This document shows positions 24,552 to 33,445 of a stretch of 33,537 nt of DNA, piece after piece. The stretch is taken from contig NZ_FWFY01000018.1 in the NCBI RefSeq assembly GCF_900172345.1, forward strand, positions 1 to 33,537. Reading direction: 5' to 3'. Each line of letters starts with the position of its first letter. Position 1 is the first letter of the stretch. The notes under the pieces were generated by a model. The model had not been told where the DNA came from, searched no databases, and saw only the letters and a list, made by a program, of their open reading frames with translations. This stretch comes from Limimaricola soesokkakensis (GTDB lineage Bacteria; Pseudomonadota; Alphaproteobacteria; Rhodobacterales; Rhodobacteraceae). Position numbers and translations under genes: made by a program.

Positions 24552-24907
24552 GACGCAGCGTCGAATAGTCTGGAAGCGGCCAGTCGAGCCGCTCCATCCG
24601 GATCCGGCCCTCGCCTGCCCCATCCGTCTGTCAGGGCGAGACCTCGATGAACTCCTTCAAGGTCCAACTTATCTGGATCGGCGTGTTCAAGACGGTCTCA
24701 GGTCGCCCGCGCCTGCCTGTCGGGTGGGCGTTCCAGACCCTCTCAGGATCGCATCAGGCCGAAGCGAGCCGCACAAGCGCAGCGCCATGTTGCAGATGGA
24801 CCAGTTCGTTGCGGGCTGCCGACAGGGGCAGGTCACATCGTGCCGACCTTCATGCCGCTAATCCGTTCTGAGCACTGTCTGGCGGGTGTCCTGCAACTCT
24901 TTTGCGC

Positions 24908-27900
24908 TCAGACGAGAACGAAATCGTCCAGGGAGAGGCTGCTGGCATTCACCCCTTTGAACTTCAGGATCTGTCCCTTGATGACGACCTCGGCATGATC
25001 ACCGTCGCCGTCGCGAACTGCATCGAAGATCGACTCTCGAACCAGTTCGGGGGCAACGCCGTGGAGTTCGATGACGTCGATCCCATCCTTGAAATCAAGG
25101 ATCGTCTCGACCTCCCCCGCCCGCATTTTCTTGAACACGAACACGTCGCCCCCCAGTCCCCCCGAAACCGTGTCGTTGCCGATGCCGCCGAGGATCCGGT
25201 CCGCGCCGCGACCTCCGTGCAGTTGGTCGTCGTCGTTCCCTCCCCGAAGGAGGTCGTTCCCTTTGCCACCCTTCAGAGTGTCGTCCCCATTGCCTCCCTG
25301 CAGGCGGTCGCCGCCTCGTCCGCCGCCCAGAATATCGGCCGAACGACCACCGAAAAGCTCGTCGCGCCCATGGCCGCCATGCAGCAGGTCCTGTCCGGAC
25401 GAGCCTCGCATGATGTCCGCTCCCTTGCCGCCTTTCAGGACATCGTTCCCGAGACCGCCGTTCAGCCTGTCGGCCCCCATGCCCCCATGCAGTTCATCCG
25501 CGCCGTGGCCACCGCGCAATCTGTCGGCGCCGACATGTCCGCGGACCTCGTCATCGCCCCGGTTTCCGAACAGGACGTCCCGGCCGCGACCGCCGCCCAG
25601 CCAATCCGATTCACGGCCACCGAAAAGCTGATCCTGGCCGGCCTTGCCACGCAACAGGTCCGTGCCCCACGACCCCAGAATGACATCGGCGCCACGACCG
25701 CCAATCAGCGTGTCATGTCCTGCGCCCCCCAGTAGCCGGTCATTGCCGGTGCCCCCCTTGAGGCTGTCGTTCCCCTCATTGCCATGGGCATGGTCGTCTC
25801 CCCCGCCGGCCGCGATCCGGTCATCGCCCGCACCGCCGCAGAGCATGTCGTCGCCCGCGCGACCAATGATCGTATCGTCGCCGCCCAGAGCGTCGACTTC
25901 GTTCGCCGCGAAGTTGCCGACAAGATAATCGGCGAACTCAGTGACGGCAAAATCGAACACGTCGGCGACATTGATGGTCAGGTCGCGACCGAAGCTCAGC
26001 CCGTCGGTATCAGTCGCAATAAGGTGGAATTCGATGCTCGGTTCGACCTCGTAGTCGAGCATCACCCCGGACTTCAGCCGCAGCTGGCCGGAAGCCACCT
26101 CGAAGCGAGCATCCGAAACCGTGAAATCATGGCCTGAACCGTCATCAACATCGGCCACCGTGATCTGGCCGACCACGGCGCCGGCCACGTTTTCCTCCAC
26201 GGCGAGAGTACTGACGCTCAACCACGTCGGGGCCTCGTTGATATCGGCCACGGCGATGTCGAAGCGCTGCTGTGCGCTCGAGCCGTCCGAGGAGGTCGCG
26301 GTGACGGTGAGCGCGATGCTCGGCTCGGTCTCGGCGTCGAAGCTGGCGCCGGCGGCGACCCGCACCGTGCCGTCGGCGGCGATGCTGAAGCGCGCGTCGT
26401 CCACCGCGTAGCTCACCGTGGCGGTGGCGTCGGCGTCCGCGGCGCTGGCCCGGATGCCGACCGGCGTCCCCTCACCCGCGGTCTCGTCGATCCGGTCCGG
26501 GGTCGCGCCGTCGGCGTCACTGACCGACCCGATGGCGTGCTCGTTGATGTCGGCCACGGCGATGTCGAAGCGCTGCACGGCGCTCGAGCCGTCCGAGGAG
26601 GTCGCGGTGACGGTCAGCGCGATGCTCGGCTCGGTCTCGGCGTCGAAGCTGGCGCCGGCGGCGACCCGCACCGTGCCGTCGGCGGCGATGCTGAAGCGCG
26701 CGTCGTCCACCGCGTAGCTCACCGTGGCGGTGGCGTCGGCGTCCGCGGCGCTGGCCCGGATGCCGACCAGCGTCCCCGCCCCCGCGGTCTCGTCGATCCG
26801 GTCCGGGGTCGCGCCGTCGGCGTCACTGACCGACCCGATGGCGTGCTCGTTGATGTCGGCCACGGCGATGTCGAAGCGCTGCACGGCGCTCGAGCCGTCC
26901 GAGGAGGTCGCGGTGACGGTCAGCGCGATGCTCGGCTCGGTCTCGGCGTCGAAGCTGGCGCCGGCGGCGACCCGCACCGTGCCGTCGGCGGCGATGCTGA
27001 AGCGCGCGTCGTCCACCGCGTAGCTCACCGTGGCGGTGGCGTCGGCGTCCGCGGCGCTGGCCCGGATGCCGACCAGCGTCCCCGCCCCCGCGGTTTCGTC
27101 GATCCGGTCCGGGGTCGCGCCGTCGGCGTCGGCGACCGACCCGATGGCGTGCTCGTTCGCGTCGAGCACATGGATGTCGACCGAGAGGTCCTGATACAGC
27201 CCTTGGTCGTCGGTGGCGCGAACCGTGAGCCGCTGCACCCCGGCGGTCTCGCGATCCAATGTGGCGCCGGCCTTCACGCGGATCTCGTCGCCGACGAGCT
27301 CGAAATTGCCGTCGACGACGACGTTGCCGCTTCCATCGACCAGCGAGAGCGTCACACTGTCACCGGTGTCGGGATCCTGCGCCACCAGCGTCGCGGCCAC
27401 CGTGCCCGTGGTGGCATCCTCGGCCACGCCCGTGGCGCTGTGGTAGCTGATGTTGTGAATGAAGTAGTCGCTGCTGTTGTTCGTGATGTTGCCTTGGTCG
27501 CCGTAGGGAGTGGCGCTGAAGACGATCTGGTCGAACGCGACGCCGGGGTCGATCTGCAGCACCGTACCCTGATGGTGCGTGGGCGAGGCAAAGTCGCTGT
27601 CCCCGACCTGGGCACCGTTCATGTAGAGGACGTAGCGCCCGACTTCGTAGGTGCCATTCTCGCTGCTCCAAAGCGCCGCGATGCTGACTTCGGCGCTGGC
27701 AACCGCAGCATCGAACGAGACGATCATTTCCTCGGAGAGCAGGCGACCGGCATCGTAACCCAGCTGATTGGCGGGTGCGCCCGAACCGGTCGAGCCCACA
27801 ACGCCGAGGCCGTGGCTGCTATGGGTGACCAGAGCCGTAGACGGCGCGCTCAGATCGCCGCTGTCAGTAATCTGGCGCGCGGTAACGGTGTAGCCTGCGC

Positions 27901-28270
27901 CTGAGGCGGCAAAATTGCTGCTGTCGATCCGGCCACTGCCCCGAACGACGTCGATGACCGGCGCTTCGTTCACATCGTCGACGGTCAAACTGAAGACACG
28001 GGTCGACGTGGTGGTATCGGACGACGTCGCCGTCACGGTGAGGGAGATGCTGGGCTCGGTCTCGTGATCGAAGTGGGCCCCGTCGGCGACCCGGACCGTG
28101 CCGTCGGCATCCACCGTGAAACGATCGTCATCGGTGGCATAGGTCACCGTGTCCGCAGCATCGGGGTCCGACGCCGAAACCTTCACCCCCACCGTGGAGC
28201 CGACGTGGGCGGTTTCGCTCAGGCGGTCATCGGCGCCGTCATCGTCGGCAATGGGTCCGATATGATTCAT
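24908..28270 (-). CDS. Cadherin-like/RTX calcium-binding type I secretion substrate
   Basis: The 1120-residue protein starts at an ATG with GAGG five bases upstream and an in-frame stop further upstream. Residues 1-102 are one cadherin-like repeat. About 103-285 form a beta-rich insert. Three near-identical 102-residue cadherin-like repeats follow at 373-678, then another at 679-775. About 780-1045 are RTX nonapeptides of the GGxGxDxLx type. The C-terminal 70 residues (VFVFKKMRAGEVETILDFKD, ending SLSLDDFVLV) are the uncleaved type I secretion signal. It is probably a calcium-dependent surface or secreted adhesin. Translation begins exactly at a repeat boundary, so an originally longer N-terminus may have been lost. 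The HlyD-ABC genes lie upstream on the same strand. Confidence 0.9.
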   Translation of the reverse strand: MNHIGPIADDDGADDRLSETAHVGSTVGVKVSASDPDAADTVTYATDDDRFTVDADGTVRVADGAHFDHETEPSISLTVTATSSDTTTSTRVFSLTVDDVNEAPVIDVVRGSGRIDSSNFAASGAGYTVTARQITDSGDLSAPSTALVTHSSHGLGVVGSTGSGAPANQLGYDAGRLLSEEMIVSFDAAVASAEVSIAALWSSENGTYEVGRYVLYMNGAQVGDSDFASPTHHQGTVLQIDPGVAFDQIVFSATPYGDQGNITNNSSDYFIHNISYHSATGVAEDATTGTVAATLVAQDPDTGDSVTLSLVDGSGNVVVDGNFELVGDEIRVKAGATLDRETAGVQRLTVRATDDQGLYQDLSVDIHVLDANEHAIGSVADADGATPDRIDETAGAGTLVGIRASAADADATATVSYAVDDARFSIAADGTVRVAAGASFDAETEPSIALTVTATSSDGSSAVQRFDIAVADINEHAIGSVSDADGATPDRIDETAGAGTLVGIRASAADADATATVSYAVDDARFSIAADGTVRVAAGASFDAETEPSIALTVTATSSDGSSAVQRFDIAVADINEHAIGSVSDADGATPDRIDETAGEGTPVGIRASAADADATATVSYAVDDARFSIAADGTVRVAAGASFDAETEPSIALTVTATSSDGSSAQQRFDIAVADINEAPTWLSVSTLAVEENVAGAVVGQITVADVDDGSGHDFTVSDARFEVASGQLRLKSGVMLDYEVEPSIEFHLIATDTDGLSFGRDLTINVADVFDFAVTEFADYLVGNFAANEVDALGGDDTIIGRAGDDMLCGGAGDDRIAAGGGDDHAHGNEGNDSLKGGTGNDRLLGGAGHDTLIGGRGADVILGSWGTDLLRGKAGQDQLFGGRESDWLGGGRGRDVLFGNRGDDEVRGHVGADRLRGGHGADELHGGMGADRLNGGLGNDVLKGGKGADIMRGSSGQDLLHGGHGRDELFGGRSADILGGGRGGDRLQGGNGDDTLKGGKGNDLLRGGNDDDQLHGGRGADRILGGIGNDTVSGGLGGDVFVFKKMRAGEVETILDFKDGIDVIELHGVAPELVRESIFDAVRDGDGDHAEVVIKGQILKFKGVNASSLSLDDFVLV
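26237..27154 (-). repeat. Three 306-bp tandem coding repeats in the RTX protein
   Basis: Units at 26849-27154, 26543-26848 and 26237-26542 encode 102-residue modules beginning EHAIGSV and ending IAVADIN. They differ at only a few residues (SVA/SVS, AGTL/EGTP, AVQR/AQQR). Such DNA identity implies recent duplication or ongoing gene conversion, and copy number may vary between strains. Confidence 0.93.
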
Positions 28271-28505
28271 GGCACCTCGCGACGTAGCTAGATCTGGATA
28301 TCGTTAAGAACCTTCCAATCATCTTCCGGGGGCGACAATGTGCAGAGATTGGGGCCGTACCAACGTTGTGCCGTTTATGACGCAGCGTCGGATTGCGAGG
28401 TGCCGGTCTGACCTGAGGACCGTCGCCGGTCTGGCCGAGCCAAGCTCAGTTCCGGCAAGCCGCCCCGAGTTTGTTGGAGGCTCCAACTCCTGAGCAAGGT
28501 GGAGC

Positions 28506-28761
28506 ATGAGCACGACGATCAACGAGTACGCGCATGAAATGCGCGAGCATGCGGTTCGCCTGGTTCTGGGCGATGAAGCGCAGCATGGGTGTGCTGGACG
28601 GCCATCCTGTCGATCACGATCTGGATCGGCTGCGCCCCGCAGACTTTGAACGGTGTGGTGGGAGGACGGAAACCGATAGCGGCACGTGCGCGGGCATACC
28701 CCGGCTGAGATGGCTGAGAAGATGAAGGCGCTGGAACGCGAAAACCGTGAACCCTGTCAGG
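28506..28761 (+). pseudogene. Degenerate IS3-family OrfA transposase remnant
   Basis: An ATG-started frame (YAHEMREHAVRLVLGDEAQ) resembles the N-terminal helix-turn-helix of IS3-type OrfA. It is interrupted by stop codons, but the same frame resumes with TPAEMAEKMKALERENRE, the characteristic OrfA leucine-zipper start. The expected continuation (LRQANEILRKAS in relatives) is missing, and no OrfB is present. It is therefore a dead fragment of an element different from the intact one at 31503-32770. Confidence 0.65.
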
Positions 28762-28947
28762 GCCACGGTTTCTCGCGGAATGCCTCCGCGTCGATCGCGC
28801 CACCCGAACCTACGGGGTGACGCGATCGACACTGCGCAGGCAGTGCTCGACAGCCGCCTGCCCTACTCATCTGAATCCTCGGCCGTCGCAAACCGAAGCT
28901 TCAATCACCCACGGATTATCTTGCAGACCCGCAGAATGAAGACTTTC

Positions 28948-28978
28948 GGGCCAAGGAGCACGCAGCTGCGCTTGGCCC
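28948..28978 (-). terminator. Hairpin downstream of the HlyD-family gene
   Basis: GGGCCAAG (28948-28955) pairs perfectly with CTTGGCCC (28971-28978) around a loop that holds its own palindrome (CGCAGCTGCG). It begins seven bases after the HlyD stop in the minus-strand direction. The following sequence lacks a clear T-run, so termination is plausible but not certain. Confidence 0.5.
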
Positions 28979-28985
28979 AATTCAG

Positions 28986-30305
28986 TTATCGCACGACCTC
29001 CTCGCGGAAGGCCTTCGAGAAGGATGCCAGGATCGGGTCGAAGGCGTATCTAAGCGGCGTATGGTGACCGGTCTCGACGAAGACATCGGCTGGCATGCCG
29101 GCTCGAATTTCCGCGCCCCCGATAGCCGCGGCGATATCCTCATCGGAAACTTTCACCCGCAACGGGTAGTAATCCGTCCCGGAGGCCTCATCTTCGATCG
29201 CGTCGGACCCGACCGTGAGAACCACGCCTTCCATGGGAAGAGCATGGCGCATGAGGAAAGAGGGGAACTGCACGCTCGCGCTCATCCCCGGCATGACGTT
29301 GTCGACGTCTCTGGGGTCTAGCCGCGCTTCGACGATCAGGTCTTCGTCGAAGGGTGTCAAGGTGAGGATCGGCTCGCCGGGGCGAACCACGCCCCCCACG
29401 GTCTTGGCGTTGAGCGTGAGCACCGTGCCATCGATCGGTGAAAGGATCTCGGTCCGCGAGAGAATGTCCGAGGTCGCGTTGAGTGCTTCTTCGACCTGAG
29501 CGACCTCGGCATTGACCTCGGCCAACCGCTCCGAGACTTCGTTGAGAAGCTCGGTGTCGAGTGCGGTCTTCGAGATTTCGATCTCCTCGGACTTCATTGA
29601 AGCGCGCGCCATCGAGGCACGAAGCGCTTCTGCCTCGGAGGAAAGCTCGGCACGCTTCCGCGCGAGGGCATTGACCTCGGATTCTCGCAGAAGGCCCTGA
29701 TCGAAAAGGGCTTGCTTGGTCTTGAGTTCACTTTCGAGAAGCACGACTTGCTCGTCGAGACCGGCCGCCTGAAGCGCCATCGAGCGGATTTCCTCGACGA
29801 CCTGAGCGAGCTGGCGGTCATAGATCTCGAGCTGTTCGGCCCGGCGCTCGCGTCGAAGCGCAAAGGTCTCGCGTTCGTTCGCGACATACTCGAGGAATGC
29901 CTGGTCTACGCCCGCATCCTCGTCGATAGGTGGTACGAATATCTCCGCTCCTTGAGCTTCGGCAGTGAGCCTTGCGCGAAGAACCTCCAGTCGTGCGAGC
30001 TTGCGGAATTGGGATCGCTGATCTGCCCGGGCGAGCGCCTCGTCGAGAACCAGCAGAGGGGCTCCCTTTTCGACCACGTCCCCTTCCCGCACCCGGATTT
30101 CCGACACGATGCCGCCTTCAAGGTGCGAAATCGTGCGTGATGCGCCGTCGGGGCTGACCTTTCCGGGGGCGATGGCGGCCGAGGCAAGCGGGGTGATCGC
30201 TGCCCATGTCCCCACTCCGCCAAAGCCTGCCGCGATCACGGCGAGCCCCGCTATCACCATGCCACGAATTTCCGTGCCGATGCCCGCAGTCTTCATGGCG
30301 CTCAT
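28986..30305 (-). CDS. HlyD-family type I secretion membrane fusion protein
   Basis: The 439-residue adaptor has one N-terminal membrane helix (about 16-38), a lipoyl-like half (ISHLEGGIVSEIRVREGDVV), a long coiled coil (about 120-320) and the returning lipoyl/beta-barrel half (LSPIDGTVLTLNAKTVGGVV). It fits the PrtE/AprE branch. It bridges the inner-membrane ABC exporter and an outer-membrane TolC. Its ATG overlaps the ABC gene stop (ATGA), so the two are one operon. Likely cargo is the RTX protein downstream. Since the ABC partner is truncated, it can work only with another ABC protein. Confidence 0.92.
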   Translation of the reverse strand: MSAMKTAGIGTEIRGMVIAGLAVIAAGFGGVGTWAAITPLASAAIAPGKVSPDGASRTISHLEGGIVSEIRVREGDVVEKGAPLLVLDEALARADQRSQFRKLARLEVLRARLTAEAQGAEIFVPPIDEDAGVDQAFLEYVANERETFALRRERRAEQLEIYDRQLAQVVEEIRSMALQAAGLDEQVVLLESELKTKQALFDQGLLRESEVNALARKRAELSSEAEALRASMARASMKSEEIEISKTALDTELLNEVSERLAEVNAEVAQVEEALNATSDILSRTEILSPIDGTVLTLNAKTVGGVVRPGEPILTLTPFDEDLIVEARLDPRDVDNVMPGMSASVQFPSFLMRHALPMEGVVLTVGSDAIEDEASGTDYYPLRVKVSDEDIAAAIGGAEIRAGMPADVFVETGHHTPLRYAFDPILASFSKAFREEVVR

Positions 30306-31502
30306 CCCTCCTCTCCTGCACCCGTATCGACGCGGTTGGTCAGCCGGAGCGGGCCGTTATCCGCTCCGGCCTGAGTGCGACCCGGAGATGCTGGGACCGG
30401 GGGCACTGTTCGCTTGTTCTTCTTTTCAGCCGCCTCGCGCATCGCGCGCTTCAACTCGGCGCGCAGGTCGCGCTTCAATGTCATGGTCGGAGCTTTCGCG
30501 GCCCGAGCAGAACTCTCCTCGACGCCCTGCGTCGCAGTGGTTGCCTTGGTCGTGGACGGGATCTCGGCGTTGGCTCCATCCTCTTGCGTCGGGCTGGGCA
30601 CGGTCGTGTCCGGCTGCGCTTCAGCCTCGGGCTGCGGCGCCTCGGCGACCCCGGCGGCCTTGCGGATGCTTTCGGAGACCGGCGTGAAGATCTCGCGCAG
30701 GAACTCGTCACGCGTGCGCGTTTTGGCGATCGTTCCAGCGTTCATCGACACGACCAGATCGACATCCGTGAGCGCGGTTGTCTTGTGGCTGACGATGACG
30801 ATGGTCGCGCCCTCCTTGCGAAGGGTGCGGATCGCCTGCTGCAGGCTTTCGTCACCAGACGCGTCGAGATTGGCATTGGGTTCATCGAGAACCAGCAGCT
30901 TCGGATCGCCATAGATCGCGCGGGCGAGCCCGATGCGCTGCGCCTGCCCGCCCGAGAGGTTGAGCCCGCCGGGCCCGACCTGCGTCTCGTAGCCGTCCGG
31001 CAGACCGTTGACGAGATCGTGGCAGCCCGCGAGGCTGGCCGCCTTCATCACCTTGGCCGGATCGGGCTCCTGGAAGCGGGCGATGTTCTCGGCGACGGTT
31101 CCGTCAAAGAGTTCGACCTTCTGGCCGAGATAGCCCATCTGCCGCGCCAACTCGGGTCGGTTCCAGTTCGACACCTCCGCGCCGTCGATCCGGATCGAGC
31201 CGGCCGAGGGTTCGATCGCGCCGATCAGCATCTTGCACAGCGTCGACTTGCCCGAGCCCGAGGGGCCGACGATGGCGACGATGGTGGCCTCGGGAATGGT
31301 GAGCGTCACGCCGCGAAGCACCGGTCGCAGGGCACCCGGCAGGCGCAGACCGATCTCGCTGAACTCCACCCTGCCCCGGAGCGGCGGCTGCTGCATCCGG
31401 TCCTCGTCGGCGGGCGCGCCTGCCAGGATCTGGTGGATTCGGGTATGCGCCTGCCGGGCGGCGACGAAGCTGCGCCATGCCCCGAGCGCCTGCTCGGCCG
31501 GG
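30302..31502 (-). pseudogene. Type I secretion ABC transporter, 5'-truncated (PrtD-like), with long C-terminal tail
   Basis: Native sequence begins at the insertion-sequence edge (31502), inside the last transmembrane segment of the exporter (PAEQALGAWRSFVAARQAHT). The ATPase domain is intact: Walker A GPSGSGKST, Q-loop YLGQKVELFDGT, signature LSGGQAQR, Walker B LLVLDEPNANLD and H-loop VIVSHK. The membrane domain (roughly 300 residues in the family) is absent and does not resume on the other side of the IS, so the gene is presumed dead. A tail of about 118 residues follows the ATPase domain, rich in Ala, Pro, Thr and charged residues, with a basic helix-like patch (LKRDLRAELKRAMREAAEKK). That tail is longer than usual for the family. 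Confidence 0.85.
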
Positions 31503-31526
31503 TGGCCTGCCCCAATCGGGTGGTCC
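31503..31526 (+). repeat. Left terminal inverted repeat of the IS
   Basis: This begins TGGCCTGCCCC and ends GGTGGTCC. It matches the reverse complement of 32746-32770 at the first 11 bases and the last seven (GTGGTCC), with a variable centre. Confidence 0.85.
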
Positions 31527-31536
31527 GGTTTCAGTC

Positions 31537-32451
31537 TTAGTGCATGACGGGTTTCGGAGCCACTCTTGGTGCGTTGGGCGGGGGTGATCCACCTTCGTTT
31601 GAAGGCCATTGAGCGGCCTCTGGCGCGGGTGGACGATAGCCCAGAGACGAGTGGGGCCGCGCGGTATTGTAATGGACCCGCCATGCCTCGATCACGACGC
31701 GTGCCTCGGCGAGCGAGTAGAATATCTCGCCGTCCAGTAGCTCGTCGCGCAGCTTCGAATTGAAGCTCTCGCAGTAGCCGTTCTCCCATGGGCTACCGGG
31801 CTCGATGAAAGCCGTTTTCGCACCGACGGCATCGATCCAGTCCCGGACGGCTTTGGCGATGAATTCCGGGCCGTTATCTGAGCGAACATGGCTTGGCACA
31901 CCTCGCAGAATGAAGAGATCGGTCAAGACGTCGATCACGGCGGTCGAGTTAAGCTTCCGGTCGATCCGGATCGCCAGGCATTCTCGGGTGAACTCGTCGA
32001 CGACGTTGAGCATGCGAAACTTCCTCCCATCATGGGTCCGGCTCTCGACAAAGTCGTAGGACCAGACATGGTTTGGCCGCTCTGGTCGCAGACGGATGCA
32101 CGACCCGTCGCCCAGCCAAAGCCGACCTTTCTTCGGTTGCTTCTCCGGGACCTTCAGCCCCTCCCGCCGCCAGATCCGCTCGACGCGCTTCACGTTCACT
32201 GCCCATCCAGCCTCCCGGAGGAGCGCGGTGATACGACGGTAGCCATAGCGGCCAAACCGGCTGGCGAGCGCGATGATGTCCGCAGTCAGCGCATCGTCAT
32301 CGGCTCGTCCGCGCGGCGTCTTCCGCTGGGTCGAGCGGTGCTGCCCAAGCACGCGACAGGCAAACCGCTCCGAGACACCGAGCTTTTGCCGGACGTGGTC
32401 GACGCAGGCACGGCGGCGGGCGGGGCTCAGAAGTTTCCCGAGGCCGCCTCC
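31537..32451 (-). CDS. IS3-family transposase OrfB (DDE integrase)
   Basis: The recognisable protein starts near LLSPARRRACVDHVRQKLG; the open frame extends further upstream (to 32574) inside orfA in the -1 frame, so the true product is probably an OrfAB fusion made by frameshifting. The helix-turn-helix-like RYGYRRITALL region is followed by the integrase core, with acidic residues in WSYDFVES, RSDNGPEF and PWENGYCESFNSKLRDE. The catalytic triad is intact, so the element may still be active. No obvious A6G-type slippery site is visible in the overlap. Confidence 0.88.
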   Translation of the reverse strand, partial: GGGLGKLLSPARRRACVDHVRQKLGVSERFACRVLGQHRSTQRKTPRGRADDDALTADIIALASRFGRYGYRRITALLREAGWAVNVKRVERIWRREGLKVPEKQPKKGRLWLGDGSCIRLRPERPNHVWSYDFVESRTHDGRKFRMLNVVDEFTRECLAIRIDRKLNSTAVIDVLTDLFILRGVPSHVRSDNGPEFIAKAVRDWIDAVGAKTAFIEPGSPWENGYCESFNSKLRDELLDGEIFYSLAEARVVIEAWRVHYNTARPHSSLGYRPPAPEAAQWPSNEGGSPPPNAPRVAPKPVMH

Positions 32452-32705
32452 TTCAGGATCAGCTTCTCGAGCGTCAGGTCGGAGACGGCCTTGCGCAGCC
32501 GCTCGTTCTCCTTCTCGAGCTCCTTCAAGCGCTTCACCTGGTTGGTCTTCAGGCCGCCGAACTCCTTGCGCCACCGGTAATACGTGAACTGCGTCACGCC
32601 GATGGTGCGCACGGCTTCAGACACCGTCCGGCCTTGAGACACCAGGACGTCGACCTGCCGGAGCTTCACGACGATCTCTTCCGGCTTGTGCTTCTTCTGG
32701 GGCAT
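32427..32705 (-). CDS. IS3-family transposase OrfA
   Basis: GGAGG lies eight bases before the ATG at 32705, which is preferred over the ATG at 32720 (92 aa). It has an N-terminal helix-turn-helix (KPEEIVVKLRQVDVLVSQG, then TVSEAVRTIGVTQFTYYRWR) and a leucine-zipper segment (LKELEKENERLRKAVSDLTL). This is typical of IS407-group OrfA, which recognises the IS ends. Its 3' end overlaps orfB in the -1 frame. Confidence 0.9.
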   Translation of the reverse strand: MPQKKHKPEEIVVKLRQVDVLVSQGRTVSEAVRTIGVTQFTYYRWRKEFGGLKTNQVKRLKELEKENERLRKAVSDLTLEKLILKEAASGNF

Positions 32706-32745
32706 TCCTGCATCCTCCATCTGGCTCGAAAGCCTACTTCAGGGA

Positions 32746-32770
32746 GGACCACTTTTCAGGGGGCAGGCCA
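32746..32770 (-). repeat. Right terminal inverted repeat of the IS
   Basis: Read on the minus strand it begins TGGCCTGCCCC and ends GTGGTCC, pairing with 31503-31526. It lies 40 bases upstream of the orfA start. Confidence 0.85.
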
Positions 32771-33319
32771 GGAGAGCGTCGCCCTGCCCCTCGTCCTGTC
32801 GGGGCTGCGCACCGAGCTGATAAAGCCCGCAGCCTATGACCGGTTCCGGGAGCGGTTCCGAGCCCGACTGGCGGACGGCCAGGAGGCCGCCGAAGACCGG
32901 CTCCGGGTCCATGATGTCCGGCAACGAGAGCTGGAGACCAGCAAGCGCAACCTGCTGCGCGCCATCGAGATCGGCGAGGACCCGACGCTGCTCGTTGAGC
33001 GGCTGAACAGCGTCGACCGGGATCTGAAGGAGATGCAGGGCAGGCGAGCCGACCTGCTCGTGCCCGATGTCGAGCTGCCCGAGAACCTGCCGGAGCTCCA
33101 CCGGGCCATGGTGGCCGACTTGGCGGCCGCGCTGTCGGACGAGTCCGTCGCCGGGCGCGCTGCGGACGAGCTGCACGAGCTCGTCGATCGCGTGGTGGTG
33201 CACTGGGACGCGGAGGCGCGGGGGCACTGGCTGTCGATCGAGGGCAGCCTGCTGGAGATGCTACGCAAATCGGCGCCGAGCAAGCTCGACGCCGTGCGTG
33301 GCGATATTTTCGCTGAAGT

Positions 33320-33341
<22 letters not shown>
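32771..33341 (+). pseudogene. Large serine recombinase, C-terminal fragment running into tRNA-fMet
   Basis: The frame is open across the IS edge, but native sequence begins at 32771. It encodes the region after the zinc ribbon of large serine recombinases: LPLVLSGLRTELIKP, then a long coiled coil (EIGEDPTLLVERLNSVDRDLKEM). The catalytic N-terminus is gone. The present frame ends in the tRNA gene as GCGSRI. One frame over, the same DNA gives LKLVAGAGFEPATFRL, the tail typical of integrases and recombinases at tRNA genes, so a frameshift near the T-run at about 33307-33310 is likely. It marks one end of an integrated element at tRNA-fMet. Confidence 0.75.
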
Positions 33342-33396
<55 letters not shown>

Positions 33397-33445
33397 ACAG
33401 GATGTTTTGCATCGTTCAGAGAGAATGTTTTGATGTTCTTTACTA

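Larger units (their letters stand above)
24148..24907. other. 760-base intergenic region between the binding-protein and RTX genes
   Basis: The left part must contain the promoter of the minus-strand transporter operon. The rest holds a 10-bp hairpin (24348-24373) and a 4 x 7-bp tandem repeat (24524-24551). I find no supportable gene: short open frames (for example 24647-24871) have no ribosome-binding site or recognisable domain. The region may be a junction between two separately acquired blocks. Confidence 0.6.
28271..28985. other. 715-base region between RTX and HlyD genes
   Basis: This gap contains a decayed transposase fragment (28506-28761, plus strand) and a hairpin after the HlyD stop (28948-28978). 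GAGG just before the RTX start is its ribosome-binding site. The remainder shows no supportable gene. It separates the secreted protein from its likely export genes and was probably enlarged by the insertion relic. Confidence 0.6.
31503..32770 (-). mobile_element. Complete IS3-family insertion sequence (IS407-like), 1268 bp
   Basis: It is bounded by imperfect inverted repeats starting TGGCCTGCCCC and encloses overlapping orfA and orfB in -1 relation, as in IS3 elements that make a frameshifted transposase. The flanking four bases differ (CGGG on the left, GGAG on the right), so there is no target duplication. The left flank is the truncated ABC exporter and the right flank a truncated recombinase. 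Hence the element has taken part in a deletion or recombination after insertion. Confidence 0.88.

Noticed and set aside
24647-24871. Short plus-strand open frame (74 codons) before the RTX gene
   Set aside because: No ribosome-binding site, no domain and no conserved context; it is probably a chance frame.
26237-27154. Possible CRISPR array
   Set aside because: The repeats are 306 bp, contiguous, in frame and without spacers. The same holds for the 138-bp repeats at 1-414. No cas genes are present.
26537-27904. 455-codon plus-strand repetitive frame that looks like a repeat protein
   Set aside because: It is the antisense of the cadherin-like repeats; its repetition only mirrors the 306-bp coding repeats of the RTX gene.
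28747-29067. 106-codon plus-strand frame after the transposase remnant
   Set aside because: It overlaps the HlyD 3' end and has no transposase or other motif; it is not supported as a gene.
31503-31789. Upstream extension of the exporter frame into the IS
   Set aside because: The frame stays open into IS DNA but encodes antisense/out-of-frame IS sequence, not an exporter membrane domain.
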